The notes below the pieces were generated by a model. That model was not told the DNA's origin, did no database searches, and saw only the letters and a list, made by a program, of their open reading frames with translations. Shown here piece after piece: positions 7,279-15,420 of a DNA stretch of 64,000 nt. This DNA comes from Comamonas thiooxydans (lineage in GTDB: Bacteria > Pseudomonadota > Gammaproteobacteria > Burkholderiales > Burkholderiaceae_C). Every line of letters begins with the position of its first letter. Position 1 is the first letter of the stretch. Both the position numbers and the translations under genes were made by a program. The stretch lies in assembly GCF_000964545.1 (NCBI RefSeq), contig NZ_BBVD01000007.1, positions 62,001 to 126,000 on the forward strand, given 5' to 3'.

Positions 7279-8817
7279 TCAGGCCTGCATGGAGCCAGTC
7301 TTCAGATAGCGCTGATGCCAGGCATACGCCTGGTCGAGCAAATGCGGCGTGTGCTTTCCCGGTGCGTCGCGCAGCGCGCGCTCCAGATACTCGCTCATCG
7401 CCACCTTGTAATCGGGGTGCACGCATTTCTCGATGACCAGACGCGCGCGCTGCACCGGAGCCAGGCCGCGCAGATCGGCCAGGCCCTGCTCGGTCACGAT
7501 GACCTGCACGTCGTGCTCGGTGTGATCGACATGGGAGACCATGGGCACGATACAGCTGATCTTGCCGTCCTTGGCCGTGGATGGCGTCATGAAGATGGAC
7601 AGATAAGCGTTGCGTGCAAAGTCGCCGCTGCCGCCAATGCCGTTCATGATGGACGAGCCCATGACATGCGTGCTGTTGACGTTGCCGTACATATCGGCCT
7701 CGATCAGCGCGTTCATCGAAATCAAACCCATGCGGCGGATCAGCTCCGGGTGGTTCGATATCTCCTGCGGGCGCAGCATGATGCGCTGACGGTAGTAGTC
7801 GATGTTGGCCAGAAAGCGCTCCATGGCCGCCGGGCTCAGCGCCAGCGAGGTGGTCGACGCGGTATCTAGCTTGCCCGACTCCAGCATGTCCAGCATGCCG
7901 TCCTGCAGAACCTCGGTATAGGCGTTCAGGTGGTCGAACGGGCCCTTGTTCAGCCCCGCCAGCACGGCGTTGGCGATATTGCCAACGCCCGACTGCAGCG
8001 GCAGCAGCTCGGGCGGCAGGCGACCCGCCTTCACCTCGTGCTGCAAAAAGTCGATGATGTTCTCGGCAATGCGCATGGAGCCTTCATCGGGTGCCGTGAA
8101 CGCCGCCAACCTGTCGCGCTGGGCAGTGGGCACCACGGCAATCACCTTGCTCGGATCGCAATGCAGATAGGGCTCGCCGATGCGGTCGAACGGATGCTCC
8201 ATGGGTATGGGCTTGCGCTTTGGCGGCACGGCCGCGCCGTAGTAGATATCGTGCATGCCCTCGAGCTCGGCGGGCTGTGCGCTGTTGACCTCGAGAATGA
8301 TCTTGTCGGCCTGCTCCAGCCAGGTCTTGTTGTTGCCCACCGAGGTCGACGGAATCAGGCGACCGTCGGGCAGGATGCCCGCCACTTCGATCACCGCCAC
8401 GTCAAGATGACCGAGGAAGCCGAACCACACATGCTGCGCCACATGGGACAGATGGATGTCCACATACTGCATGCGGCCCTCGTTGATCTCCTTGCGCACT
8501 GTTGGGTCCGACTGATAGGGCAGACGGCGTTCGATGCCATGCACCTTGGCCAGTGCGCCATCGAGTTCGGGCGAGGTCGAGGCTCCCGTCCACAGACTGA
8601 TGCGGAAGTTTCCGCCGTTGGCGTTGCGCTCTTCAATGCGGCGTGCCAGTGCCTGGGGCACAGCCTTGGGTGCACCTGCGGGTGTGAAACCGCTCATGCC
8701 CAGTGTCATGCCGGATTGAATCAGGCCGGCGGCCTGGTCCGCCGTCATGATGCGCTCGCGCAAGACAGGGCAAAGCACGCGATCTGCAGGAGAAGCGGTG
8801 GAAAAGGAAGTCTGCAT
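7279..8817 (-). CDS. Acetyl-CoA hydrolase/CoA-transferase (succinyl-CoA:acetate type)
   Basis: 512-residue class I CoA-transferase of the acetyl-CoA hydrolase/succinate CoA-transferase family, two homologous domains. Visible marks are TLGMSGFTPAGAPKAVP near the N-terminus, SGVGNIANAV about two thirds in, GSGGSGDFARNAYLSIF and VTEQGLADLRGL near the end. It likely moves CoA between succinyl-CoA or propionyl-CoA and acetate, linking short-chain acids to the TCA cycle. The start at MQTSFST was preferred: the 67 residues further upstream are not family-like and cover the inverted repeats at 8868-8915. It stands alone, divergent from a YihY gene. Confidence 0.85.
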   Translation of the reverse strand: MQTSFSTASPADRVLCPVLRERIMTADQAAGLIQSGMTLGMSGFTPAGAPKAVPQALARRIEERNANGGNFRISLWTGASTSPELDGALAKVHGIERRLPYQSDPTVRKEINEGRMQYVDIHLSHVAQHVWFGFLGHLDVAVIEVAGILPDGRLIPSTSVGNNKTWLEQADKIILEVNSAQPAELEGMHDIYYGAAVPPKRKPIPMEHPFDRIGEPYLHCDPSKVIAVVPTAQRDRLAAFTAPDEGSMRIAENIIDFLQHEVKAGRLPPELLPLQSGVGNIANAVLAGLNKGPFDHLNAYTEVLQDGMLDMLESGKLDTASTTSLALSPAAMERFLANIDYYRQRIMLRPQEISNHPELIRRMGLISMNALIEADMYGNVNSTHVMGSSIMNGIGGSGDFARNAYLSIFMTPSTAKDGKISCIVPMVSHVDHTEHDVQVIVTEQGLADLRGLAPVQRARLVIEKCVHPDYKVAMSEYLERALRDAPGKHTPHLLDQAYAWHQRYLKTGSMQA

Positions 8818-9182
8818 GTAATGTGTCTCGTCTTGCCAGCCTTCTTGAAGAGGGATGGCATTTTTTTGTAGTTCAATGGTTGCACTTTGACTGGTGCAAA
8901 CCCGGATTGAACTACGACACACAGGGAGTCGCCAAGCGTAGTTGACTAGAGAAAACCCCGATGTGCTTTCTTTAAAGAAGCCGTCGAAATTGAATTCACA
9001 ACTCAAAAAAGTGAGCATTCATCGCTCAACGGATAAAGGATGAAAACTTGAAACCGCTGAAATCGACCACCATGGCAGAGTTGCCAGAATGCAGGCGGAA
9101 ATTACAAAATATTTGCCTGTACTCACTGCCAGCAGACATAGGCTGACAAAACCACCATGGTTCAGCAACCAGAATTCGACAC
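8818..9182. other. Divergent promoter region between CoA-transferase and YihY genes
   Basis: No gene seen in these 365 bases. They hold a nested inverted repeat at 8868-8915 close to the CoA-transferase start, and an AT-rich stretch around 8950-9120 that should hold the promoter for the 9183 gene. No clear -35/-10 pair was settled on. Confidence 0.5.
8868..8915. promoter_or_regulatory. Nested inverted repeats upstream of CoA-transferase gene
   Basis: Outer arms GTAGTTCAA (8868-8876) and TTGAACTAC (8907-8915) enclose inner arms TTGCAC (8880-8885) and GTGCAA (8894-8899); both pairs are perfect. The block lies 50-100 bases upstream of the ATG at 8817, on the expected promoter, so it is a good candidate for a regulator site with two half-site pairs. 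Confidence 0.55.
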
Positions 9183-10163
9183 ATGGCTTTTGATACCTCC
9201 GGCTGGCAGCACAAGCTGCGACGCCTCGCCCACCCCCTGCAACCGCTGATCGACTCCGTACAGCTCTGGCTGCAGGCCGACGGTCTGCGCATGAGTGCCG
9301 CCATGTCTTTCTACGGCATGCTGAGCCTGGCGCCGCTGTTGCTGGCCGTCGTGGGGCTGCTCGGCTGGTGGCTGGATCGCAGCTATGTGGAAAGCACCTT
9401 GATCAGCCAGATACAGAGCGTGGTCGGGGAGCGCGCAGCACAGGTCGTCAAGAGCGCTCTGGCCAGCGCCCAGAATGCCAATCAGGGCTCGCTCGCGTCC
9501 GTACTCGGTCTGGTGATGATGCTCTCGGGCGCCACCGGTGTATTTGTGGAGCTGCAGGCTTCGCTGGACAAGCTCTGGTCCATGGGCGAAGAGTCTCGCC
9601 CGCAGGAGAACAAGCCCTGGTGGAGCATGGCCATCTCACGTCTGTGGGGATTGAGCTATGTCGTGGGCCTGGGCTTTTTGCTGCTGGTGTCCATGGTGCT
9701 TTCGACCGCCATCCAGATGATCACCAAATGGGCCAATGACGAGCTGCAGCTTGTGCCGCTGGGCCCGCTGATGGGACTGATCAACGAAGGCCTGTCCTTC
9801 GGCATTGCGGTGCTGCTGTTCTGGGGCCTGATGCGCATGGGTACCGGCATCAAACCCGTCACCAGATACCTGCTGCTGGGCTCGCTGACGGGTGCCGCGC
9901 TGTTCACCATAGGCAAGCAGGCCCTGGCCTGGTATCTGTCCACCGCCGCCGTGGTATCGGCCTATGGCGCAGCCGGCTCGCTGGTGGTCGTGCTGATGTG
10001 GTTTTATTTCACCTCGGCCATCCTGCTGTTCTCGGCCGCCACGGCCAAGGCCTGCAGCAAATCCAAGGTCCAGCTGGGCATCCCGTTTGTCTCGCGCAAG
10101 CCATCCAGCGCCACCCCCATGGATGTGCAGCGTCTTCCCGAAAATGCAGGGGAGAACATATGA
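9183..10163 (+). CDS. YihY/BrkB family inner-membrane protein
   Basis: 326-residue polytopic membrane protein of the YihY/virulence factor BrkB family (UPF0761). A short cytoplasmic N-terminus leads to about six hydrophobic segments, with the family signature SAAMSFYGMLSLAPLLLAVV near residues 38-57 and LWSMGEESRPQENKPWW in the central loop. The C-terminal AYGAAGSLVVVLMWFYFTSAILLFSA is also typical. The molecular function of the family is not established. The gene is not obviously in an operon, and its C-terminus is hydrophilic and variable. Confidence 0.88.
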   Translation: MAFDTSGWQHKLRRLAHPLQPLIDSVQLWLQADGLRMSAAMSFYGMLSLAPLLLAVVGLLGWWLDRSYVESTLISQIQSVVGERAAQVVKSALASAQNANQGSLASVLGLVMMLSGATGVFVELQASLDKLWSMGEESRPQENKPWWSMAISRLWGLSYVVGLGFLLLVSMVLSTAIQMITKWANDELQLVPLGPLMGLINEGLSFGIAVLLFWGLMRMGTGIKPVTRYLLLGSLTGAALFTIGKQALAWYLSTAAVVSAYGAAGSLVVVLMWFYFTSAILLFSAATAKACSKSKVQLGIPFVSRKPSSATPMDVQRLPENAGENI

Positions 10164-10268
10164 AGCCGCCGAGATCGACTGCCATACCTGGGCTCGCAAC
10201 CATCTGCGCCATGTCGACAATGTAAAAAGGCCTGCTGATGCAGGCCTTTTGCTCGGGGCGAGGTGGAA

Positions 10269-11042
10269 TCACTTTTCCACAAACGCACGCTCAATGACAA
10301 AGTCGCCGGGCGTGGTGGTGTTGCCTTCCTTGAAACCGCGCTTTTCCAGCAGCTCCTTGAGTTCGGACAGCATGGCGGGGCTGCCGCACAGCATGACGCG
10401 ATCGGTCTCGGGATTCAGATCGGGAAGACCCAGGTTTTGCGGGAAGGTGCCGTTGTTGATCTGGGCGGAGATACGCCCTTGGTTGCGGAAGGGCTCGCGT
10501 GTCACCGTGGGGTAGTAGTGCAGCTTGCCCTTGACGATATCGCCAAGGAATTCGTGCTCGGGCAATTCCTTCTCGAACAGCTCCTGATAGGCCAGCTCCT
10601 GCACCTGACGCACGCCATGCACCACGACCACGTTGTCGAAACGCTCATAGGTCTCGGGGTCGCGCGCCACAGCCAGCCAGGGAGCCAGGCCGGTGCCCGT
10701 GCCGATCAGATACAGATTCTTGCCGGGCAGCAGATAGTCGATCAGCAGCGTGCCCGTGGGCTTCTTGCCCACGATGATGGTGTCACCCACCTGGATGTTC
10801 TGCAGCTTGGAGGTCAGAGGGCCTTCGGGTACCTTGATGGACAGGAACTCCAGATGCTCTTCGTAATTGGGACTGGCGATGGAGTAGGCGCGCAGCAGAT
10901 TCTTGCCATCCACCTTCAGGCCGATCATGGTGAAGTGGCCGTTGGAAAAGCGCAGCGATGTGTCGCGGGTGGTGGTGAAGGAGAAAAGACGGTCGGTCCA
11001 GTGGTGGACGGACAGCACGCGTTCTTCAAGAAAAGCACTCAT
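10269..11042 (-). CDS. fpr: Ferredoxin--NADP(+) reductase
   Basis: 257-residue FAD flavoprotein that moves electrons between NADP(H) and ferredoxin or flavodoxin in the cytoplasm. FAD-binding RAYSIASPNY (about residues 50-59), NADP-binding GTGTGLAPWLAVARDPE and VMLCGSPAMLSELKELL are visible. The C-terminus ends in ERAFVEK, as in the Pseudomonas/Azotobacter subclass rather than the E. coli type. It is divergent from the livJ-like gene across 397 bases. Oxidative-stress control is common for this gene in relatives, but I could not identify a specific site. Confidence 0.93.
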   Translation of the reverse strand: MSAFLEERVLSVHHWTDRLFSFTTTRDTSLRFSNGHFTMIGLKVDGKNLLRAYSIASPNYEEHLEFLSIKVPEGPLTSKLQNIQVGDTIIVGKKPTGTLLIDYLLPGKNLYLIGTGTGLAPWLAVARDPETYERFDNVVVVHGVRQVQELAYQELFEKELPEHEFLGDIVKGKLHYYPTVTREPFRNQGRISAQINNGTFPQNLGLPDLNPETDRVMLCGSPAMLSELKELLEKRGFKEGNTTTPGDFVIERAFVEK

Positions 11043-11248
11043 GATTCGTCTGAAATAAAAACTCTAAGCAGAAAACCTGCGCGGCAAATGCTGGGCGGTG
11101 GCGGGGCACTGCAGGTCAGGGCTGCTAGCGCGTTGGCTGCCGGTTGCCAAGCGGGACAAGACCTATATTGTCCGGCAATTGCACAGAAACGGGTGAATCA
11201 CCCATCAATGTCTTGAGATCGAATAGTGATAAGCAGAATGAAGCTGTC

Positions 11249-11264
11249 CGATACCGCGGTATCG
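11249..11264. promoter_or_regulatory. 16-base perfect palindrome in fpr/livJ spacer
   Basis: CGATACCGCGGTATCG is self-complementary over all 16 bases. It lies about 200 bases upstream of both fpr (start 11042) and the livJ-like gene (start 11440), so it could be an operator for either. No regulator gene is adjacent. Confidence 0.45.
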
Positions 11265-11329
11265 ACGAAAAACTGCCCGCCGTTCTTGACTCAGGGAAAA
11301 CGCTGCTCTAGGATCATTCCCCACGCGCT

Positions 11330-11376
11330 TTGAACAAGCGCTTTATTTGTCTATATAAATGCTCAGATTGAGCATT
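11330..11376 (+). promoter_or_regulatory. Promoter and operator of livJ-like gene
   Basis: TTGAAC (11330-11335) is followed by TATATA/TATAAA hexamers at 16 or 18 bases, a good sigma-70 promoter. Directly after it lies the inverted repeat AATGCTCA-GAT-TGAGCATT (11358-11376), placed over the -10 and start point, where a repressor would bind. Confidence 0.6.
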
Positions 11377-11439
11377 AGTAATTGCGGCGACCCTGTGTCT
11401 CAGGCCATGGTCGCCCACCTAGCATCGAGGAGAATGACA

Positions 11440-12642
11440 ATGCAGTTGCGCTGGTCCCTGCCCCTGCTGACACTGGCCGCCCTGCCCGCCTGGGCACAGG
11501 GCGTGATCAAGATTGGCGAAATCAACAGCTACAAGGCCCAACCCGCGTTTCTGGAGCCCTACAAGAAGGGAATGGAGCTGGCGGTTGAACAGGTCAATGC
11601 CGCAGGCGGCATTGCCGGCAAGAAGCTGCAGCTCATCGTGCGCGACGACAACGCCACGCCGGGCGATGCCGTGCGTGCCGCCGAAGAGCTCTACACGCGC
11701 GAAAAGATCGATGTGCTCACGGGCAGTTTTCTCTCGCATGTGGGCCTGGCACTGACCGATTACGCCAAGCAGAAAAAGCGCTTCTTCCTCGCCTCCGAGC
11801 CGCTGACCGACAAGATCGTCTGGGCTGACGGCAATCACTACACCTACCGTCTGCGCGGCTCCACCTATATGCAGACCGCCATGCTGGTGGAGGAAGCGCT
11901 CAAGCTCAAGAAGAAGCGCTGGGCCATCGTCTACCCCAACTACGAATACGGCCAGTCCGCGGTTGCCACCTTCAAGACGCTGATGAAGGCCAAGCAGCCC
12001 GATATCGAGTTTGTGGCCGAGCAGGCACCTGCGCTGGGCAAGATCGACGCCGGCTCCGTCGTGCAGGCGCTTGCTGACGCCAAGCCCGATGCCATCTTCA
12101 ACGTGCTGTTCGCCACCGACCTGGGCAAGTTCGTGCGCGAAGGCAATACACGCGGCCTGTTCAAGGGTCGTGAAGTCGTGGGCCTGCTGACGGCAGAACC
12201 CGAATACCTGGATCCGCTCAAGAAGGAAGCGCCTATCGGCTGGACCGTGACCGGCTACCCCTGGTATTCCATCAACACCCCCGAGCACGCAGCCTTCCTC
12301 AAGGCCTATCAGGCCAGGTTCAAGGACTACCCGCGTCTGGGCACCATCGTGGGCTACAACGCCATCCAGTCGATTGCTGCGGGCCTGCGCAAGACCAAGG
12401 GCGATCCCGACACCGAGAAACTGATTGCGGCCTTCAAGGGCCTGGAAGTCGCCACGCCTTTCGGCCCCATCACCTACCGGGCACAGGACAACCAGTCCAC
12501 CATGGGCGCCTATATCGGCAAAACCGCCTATGACGAGAAGCTGGGGCGCGGCGTGCTGGTCAACTACCACTATGCCGACGGCAAGAACTACCAGCCCACG
12601 GACGAGGAAGTGAAGAAGCTGCGCCCCGCGACAGCGAACTGA
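11440..12642 (+). CDS. Branched-chain amino acid-type ABC transporter substrate-binding protein
   Basis: 400-residue periplasmic receptor of the LivJ/Peripla_BP_6 type, with a signal peptide ending WAQG. Typical stretches are IKIGEINSYKAQPAFLEPYKKGMELAVEQVNAAGGIAGKKL, LTGSFLSHVGLALTDYA and TIVGYNAIQSIAAGL. The start at MQLRWSLP was chosen because GAGGAG lies 7 bases upstream; an ATG 6 bases earlier is only 1 base from it. It heads a complete importer (fused livHM, livG, livF). The ligand could be a branched-chain amino acid, an amide or an aromatic acid; sequence alone does not decide. Confidence 0.88.
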   Translation: MQLRWSLPLLTLAALPAWAQGVIKIGEINSYKAQPAFLEPYKKGMELAVEQVNAAGGIAGKKLQLIVRDDNATPGDAVRAAEELYTREKIDVLTGSFLSHVGLALTDYAKQKKRFFLASEPLTDKIVWADGNHYTYRLRGSTYMQTAMLVEEALKLKKKRWAIVYPNYEYGQSAVATFKTLMKAKQPDIEFVAEQAPALGKIDAGSVVQALADAKPDAIFNVLFATDLGKFVREGNTRGLFKGREVVGLLTAEPEYLDPLKKEAPIGWTVTGYPWYSINTPEHAAFLKAYQARFKDYPRLGTIVGYNAIQSIAAGLRKTKGDPDTEKLIAAFKGLEVATPFGPITYRAQDNQSTMGAYIGKTAYDEKLGRGVLVNYHYADGKNYQPTDEEVKKLRPATAN

Positions 12643-12665
12643 TTTCGCATCGGCGAAAATACCAG

Positions 12666-12694
12666 GCCACCTGCACTGCAGCAGGTGGCTTTTT
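12666..12694 (+). terminator. Hairpin terminator/attenuator between livJ-like and livHM
   Basis: GCCACCTGC / GCAGGTGGC stem (12666-12674, 12681-12689) with a 6-base loop and TTTTT after it. Its position inside the operon would lower permease and ATPase transcription relative to the binding protein, as is common in liv operons. Confidence 0.8.
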
Positions 12695-12736
12695 CATCTC
12701 TGAACACACTATGTCGAGCTTCAGGAGCTACGCAGC

Positions 12737-14662
12737 ATGAGTGCATCCGGCCTGCTGGCCCAGTTGCTCAACGGACTGGCCAGCGCATCGTCGCTGTTTC
12801 TGGTTTCGGTCGGGCTGTCGCTGATCTTCGGTGTCACCCGCACCATCAACTTCGCCCATGGCTCGTTCTATATGCTGGGCGCCTTCATCGCCTACAGCAG
12901 CGTGGACCGGCTCTCGCCCCATATCGGCTTCTGGCCAGCGCTGCTGCTGGCTCCGCTGGCCTGCGGCGCACTGGGGGCGCTGACCGAGACACTGCTTCTG
13001 CGTCGCATCTACAAGGCGCCAGAGCTGTTTCAGCTGCTGGCCACGTTTGCGCTGGTACTGGTCATCAAGGATGCTGCGCTGTGGCTGTGGGGCCCCGAGG
13101 AACTGTTCGGCCCGCGTGCCGCAGGGCTTGAAGGCTCGGTGGAGATTCTGGGCCGCCAGTTCCCCACTTACGATCTTTTCTTGATAGCGGTCGGTCCCTG
13201 CGTACTTTTGGGCCTGACGCTTCTGTTGACCAGGACCCGCTTTGGCACCCTGGTGCGTGCCGCCACGCAGGACCGCGAAATGGTGGGCGCCCTTGGCGTC
13301 AACCAGGCCTGGCTGTTCACCGCCGTCTTCGCACTGGGTACGCTGCTGGCAGGCCTGGGCGGAGCGCTGCAGCTGCCGCGCGAGCCTGCGAGCCTCGAGA
13401 TGGACATGCTCACCATTGGCGCCGCGTTTGTGGTGGTCGTGGTCGGCGGCATGGGCAGCATACCTGGCGCCTTCATTGCCGCGTTGCTGGTGGCAGAGCT
13501 CAAAGCCGTCTGCATCTGGCTGGGCATGCAGGAGATCGCGGGTCTTGAGCTGTCGTTCTCCAAGCTCACGCTGGTGGTGGAGTTCCTGGTCATGGCCGTG
13601 GTGCTGATCTGGCGGCCCTGGGGCCTGCTGGGCAAGCCACAGGCGCTGGCACGCAGCGCTGGCGAGCCCGAACAACCGCTACATCCTGCTGGCCGTGGAG
13701 CAGCAGCCGCATGGCTGGGCCTGCTGACCCTGCTGGTGCTGCTGCCGCTGATGGCCAGCGACGTCGAAGGCGGCAGCTACGCCACCGTGCTGCTGGCCGA
13801 CATCTTTGTCGCCGCACTGTTCGCGAGCAGTCTGCACTTCATACTCGGGCCCGGCGGCATGCACTCCTTCGGTCATGCGGCCTACTTTGGCCTCGGTGCC
13901 TACGGTGCGGCACTACTGGTGCGTACGCTGGATCTGCCCATGGAAGCGGCGCTGCTGCTCGGCCCCCTGGCCGCCGCTGCGGGCGCCCTGCTCTATGGCT
14001 GGTTCTGCGTGCGGCTGTCGGGCGTCTATCTGACCATGCTGACGCTGGCGTTTGCGCAGATCAGCTGGGCCATCGTCTTTCAGTGGGATGACTTCACGGG
14101 CGGCAGCAACGGCCTGACCGGCGTCTGGCCCCCCGAATGGGCATCGCAGGGCCCGGCGTTCTACTGGCTGGCTCTGGGCATCTGCGCGCTTGGCATCTAT
14201 CTGCTGCGCCGCCTGCTGTTTTCGCCGCTGGGCTATGCGCTGCGCGCATCGCGCGACTCGGCGCTGCGGGCCGATGCGATCGGCATCGACGTGCGACGCA
14301 TTCAGTGGACGGCATTCGTGATCGCCGGGCTGTTTGCCGGTCTGGCCGGAGCGCTGTTTGCCTTCAGCAAGGGCGGCGTTGCGCCCGACGCCATGTCGGT
14401 CACCAAATCGGTGGATGCACTGGTCATGGTGCTGCTGGGCGGCGTGCAGACACTGGCCGGCCCCGTGGTGGGCGCGGCCGCCTTTACCTGGCTGCACGAC
14501 ACCGTGGCACGCAACACCGAATACTGGCGCGCGCTGATGGGGGCGACCATGCTGATTCTGGTGCTGCTGGCACCGCAGGGCATTGCAGGCTATGCGCAGC
14601 TGCTGTGGTCGCGCACATGTGGCAAGGTATGCGCCAAGGACAAAGCAGGAGCAAGGACATGA
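12737..14662 (+). CDS. Fused LivH-LivM branched-chain-type ABC permease
   Basis: 641-residue membrane protein that joins both permease subunits of a LivFGHMJ-type importer in one chain. The N-terminal half (about residues 1-300) is LivH-like: GLSLIFGVTRTINFAHGSFYMLGAF and the loop GVNQAWLFTAVFALGTLLAGLGGAL. The C-terminal half (about 320-641) is LivM-like: LHFILGPGGMHSFGHAAYFGLGAYG and ADAIGIDVRRIQWTAFVIAGLFAG. A hydrophilic linker near residues 305-325 joins them. The stop overlaps the start of livG (ATGA), so the products are translationally coupled. Most relatives use two separate proteins. Confidence 0.88.
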   Translation: MSASGLLAQLLNGLASASSLFLVSVGLSLIFGVTRTINFAHGSFYMLGAFIAYSSVDRLSPHIGFWPALLLAPLACGALGALTETLLLRRIYKAPELFQLLATFALVLVIKDAALWLWGPEELFGPRAAGLEGSVEILGRQFPTYDLFLIAVGPCVLLGLTLLLTRTRFGTLVRAATQDREMVGALGVNQAWLFTAVFALGTLLAGLGGALQLPREPASLEMDMLTIGAAFVVVVVGGMGSIPGAFIAALLVAELKAVCIWLGMQEIAGLELSFSKLTLVVEFLVMAVVLIWRPWGLLGKPQALARSAGEPEQPLHPAGRGAAAAWLGLLTLLVLLPLMASDVEGGSYATVLLADIFVAALFASSLHFILGPGGMHSFGHAAYFGLGAYGAALLVRTLDLPMEAALLLGPLAAAAGALLYGWFCVRLSGVYLTMLTLAFAQISWAIVFQWDDFTGGSNGLTGVWPPEWASQGPAFYWLALGICALGIYLLRRLLFSPLGYALRASRDSALRADAIGIDVRRIQWTAFVIAGLFAGLAGALFAFSKGGVAPDAMSVTKSVDALVMVLLGGVQTLAGPVVGAAAFTWLHDTVARNTEYWRALMGATMLILVLLAPQGIAGYAQLLWSRTCGKVCAKDKAGART

Positions 14663-15420
14663 AGCTGCTGCAGGTACAGAACGTCAGCAAGGCCTTTGGC
14701 GGCGTGAAGGCCGTGCAGCAGGTCTCATTCAGCCTGCAGGCCGGCGAGCTGCTGGCCCTGATCGGCCCCAACGGTGCCGGCAAGAGCACCACCTTCAATA
14801 TGGTCGGCGGCCAGTTGCCGCCCGACAGCGGCCAGGTGCTGCTCAACGGCCAGAGCATCACCGGCCTGCCGCCGCGCGCCATCTGGCGCAAGGGCGTGGG
14901 ACGCACCTTCCAGATTGCACAGACTTTTGCCTCGCTCAGCGTGGTGGAAAACGTGCAGATGGCTTTGCTGTCGGCCGATCGCAGGATCTTCAGCTGGTGG
15001 CCGCGTGCCGCCAGCCACCGGCGTACCGACGCCCTGGCACTGCTGGAGCAGGTGGGCATGGCGGCTCAGGCCGATCGAGCCTGCAGCACTCTGGCCTATG
15101 GCGATGTGAAGCGAGTGGAGCTGGCCATGGCGCTGGCCCATGATCCGCTGCTGCTGCTCATGGACGAACCCACGGCCGGCATGGCCCCGGGCGAGCGTGT
15201 CGCGTTGATGCAGCTGACGCGCCAGATTGCGCAGCAGCGCCGCATGGGCGTGCTGTTTACCGAGCACAGCATGGACGTGGTTTTCGGTCAGGCCGATCGC
15301 GTGGCCGTGCTGGTGCGCGGCCAGTTGCTGGCCGAAGGTACGCCGCAAGCCATTCGCGACGATGCGCGCGTGCAGCAGGCCTACCTCGGTACCGGCCTCG
15401 TTCTTGAAAAACAGCAATGA
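14659..15420 (+). CDS. livG: Branched-chain-type ABC transporter ATPase (LivG-like)
   Basis: 253-residue cytoplasmic ATPase of the importer. It starts MKLLQVQNVSKAFGG with Walker A GPNGAGKST at residues 36-44, the LivG-typical GVGRTFQIAQTFASLSVVENV, and Walker B LLLLMDEPTAGM. The signature motif is TLAYGDVKRVELAMAL instead of the usual LSYGEQR form, a LivG-type variation. The start codon overlaps the stop of the fused permease, and its stop overlaps the start of livF, so three genes are coupled. Confidence 0.9.
   Translation: MKLLQVQNVSKAFGGVKAVQQVSFSLQAGELLALIGPNGAGKSTTFNMVGGQLPPDSGQVLLNGQSITGLPPRAIWRKGVGRTFQIAQTFASLSVVENVQMALLSADRRIFSWWPRAASHRRTDALALLEQVGMAAQADRACSTLAYGDVKRVELAMALAHDPLLLLMDEPTAGMAPGERVALMQLTRQIAQQRRMGVLFTEHSMDVVFGQADRVAVLVRGQLLAEGTPQAIRDDARVQQAYLGTGLVLEKQQ

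Larger units (their letters stand above)
11043..11439. other. Divergent regulatory region between fpr and livJ-like gene
   Basis: No gene supported in these 397 bases. They contain the perfect palindrome CGATACCGCGGTATCG (11249-11264) and, nearer livJ, a promoter with an overlapping inverted repeat (11330-11376). The transcript leader of the livJ-like gene runs from about 11365 to its Shine-Dalgarno GAGGAG at 11427-11432. Confidence 0.6.
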
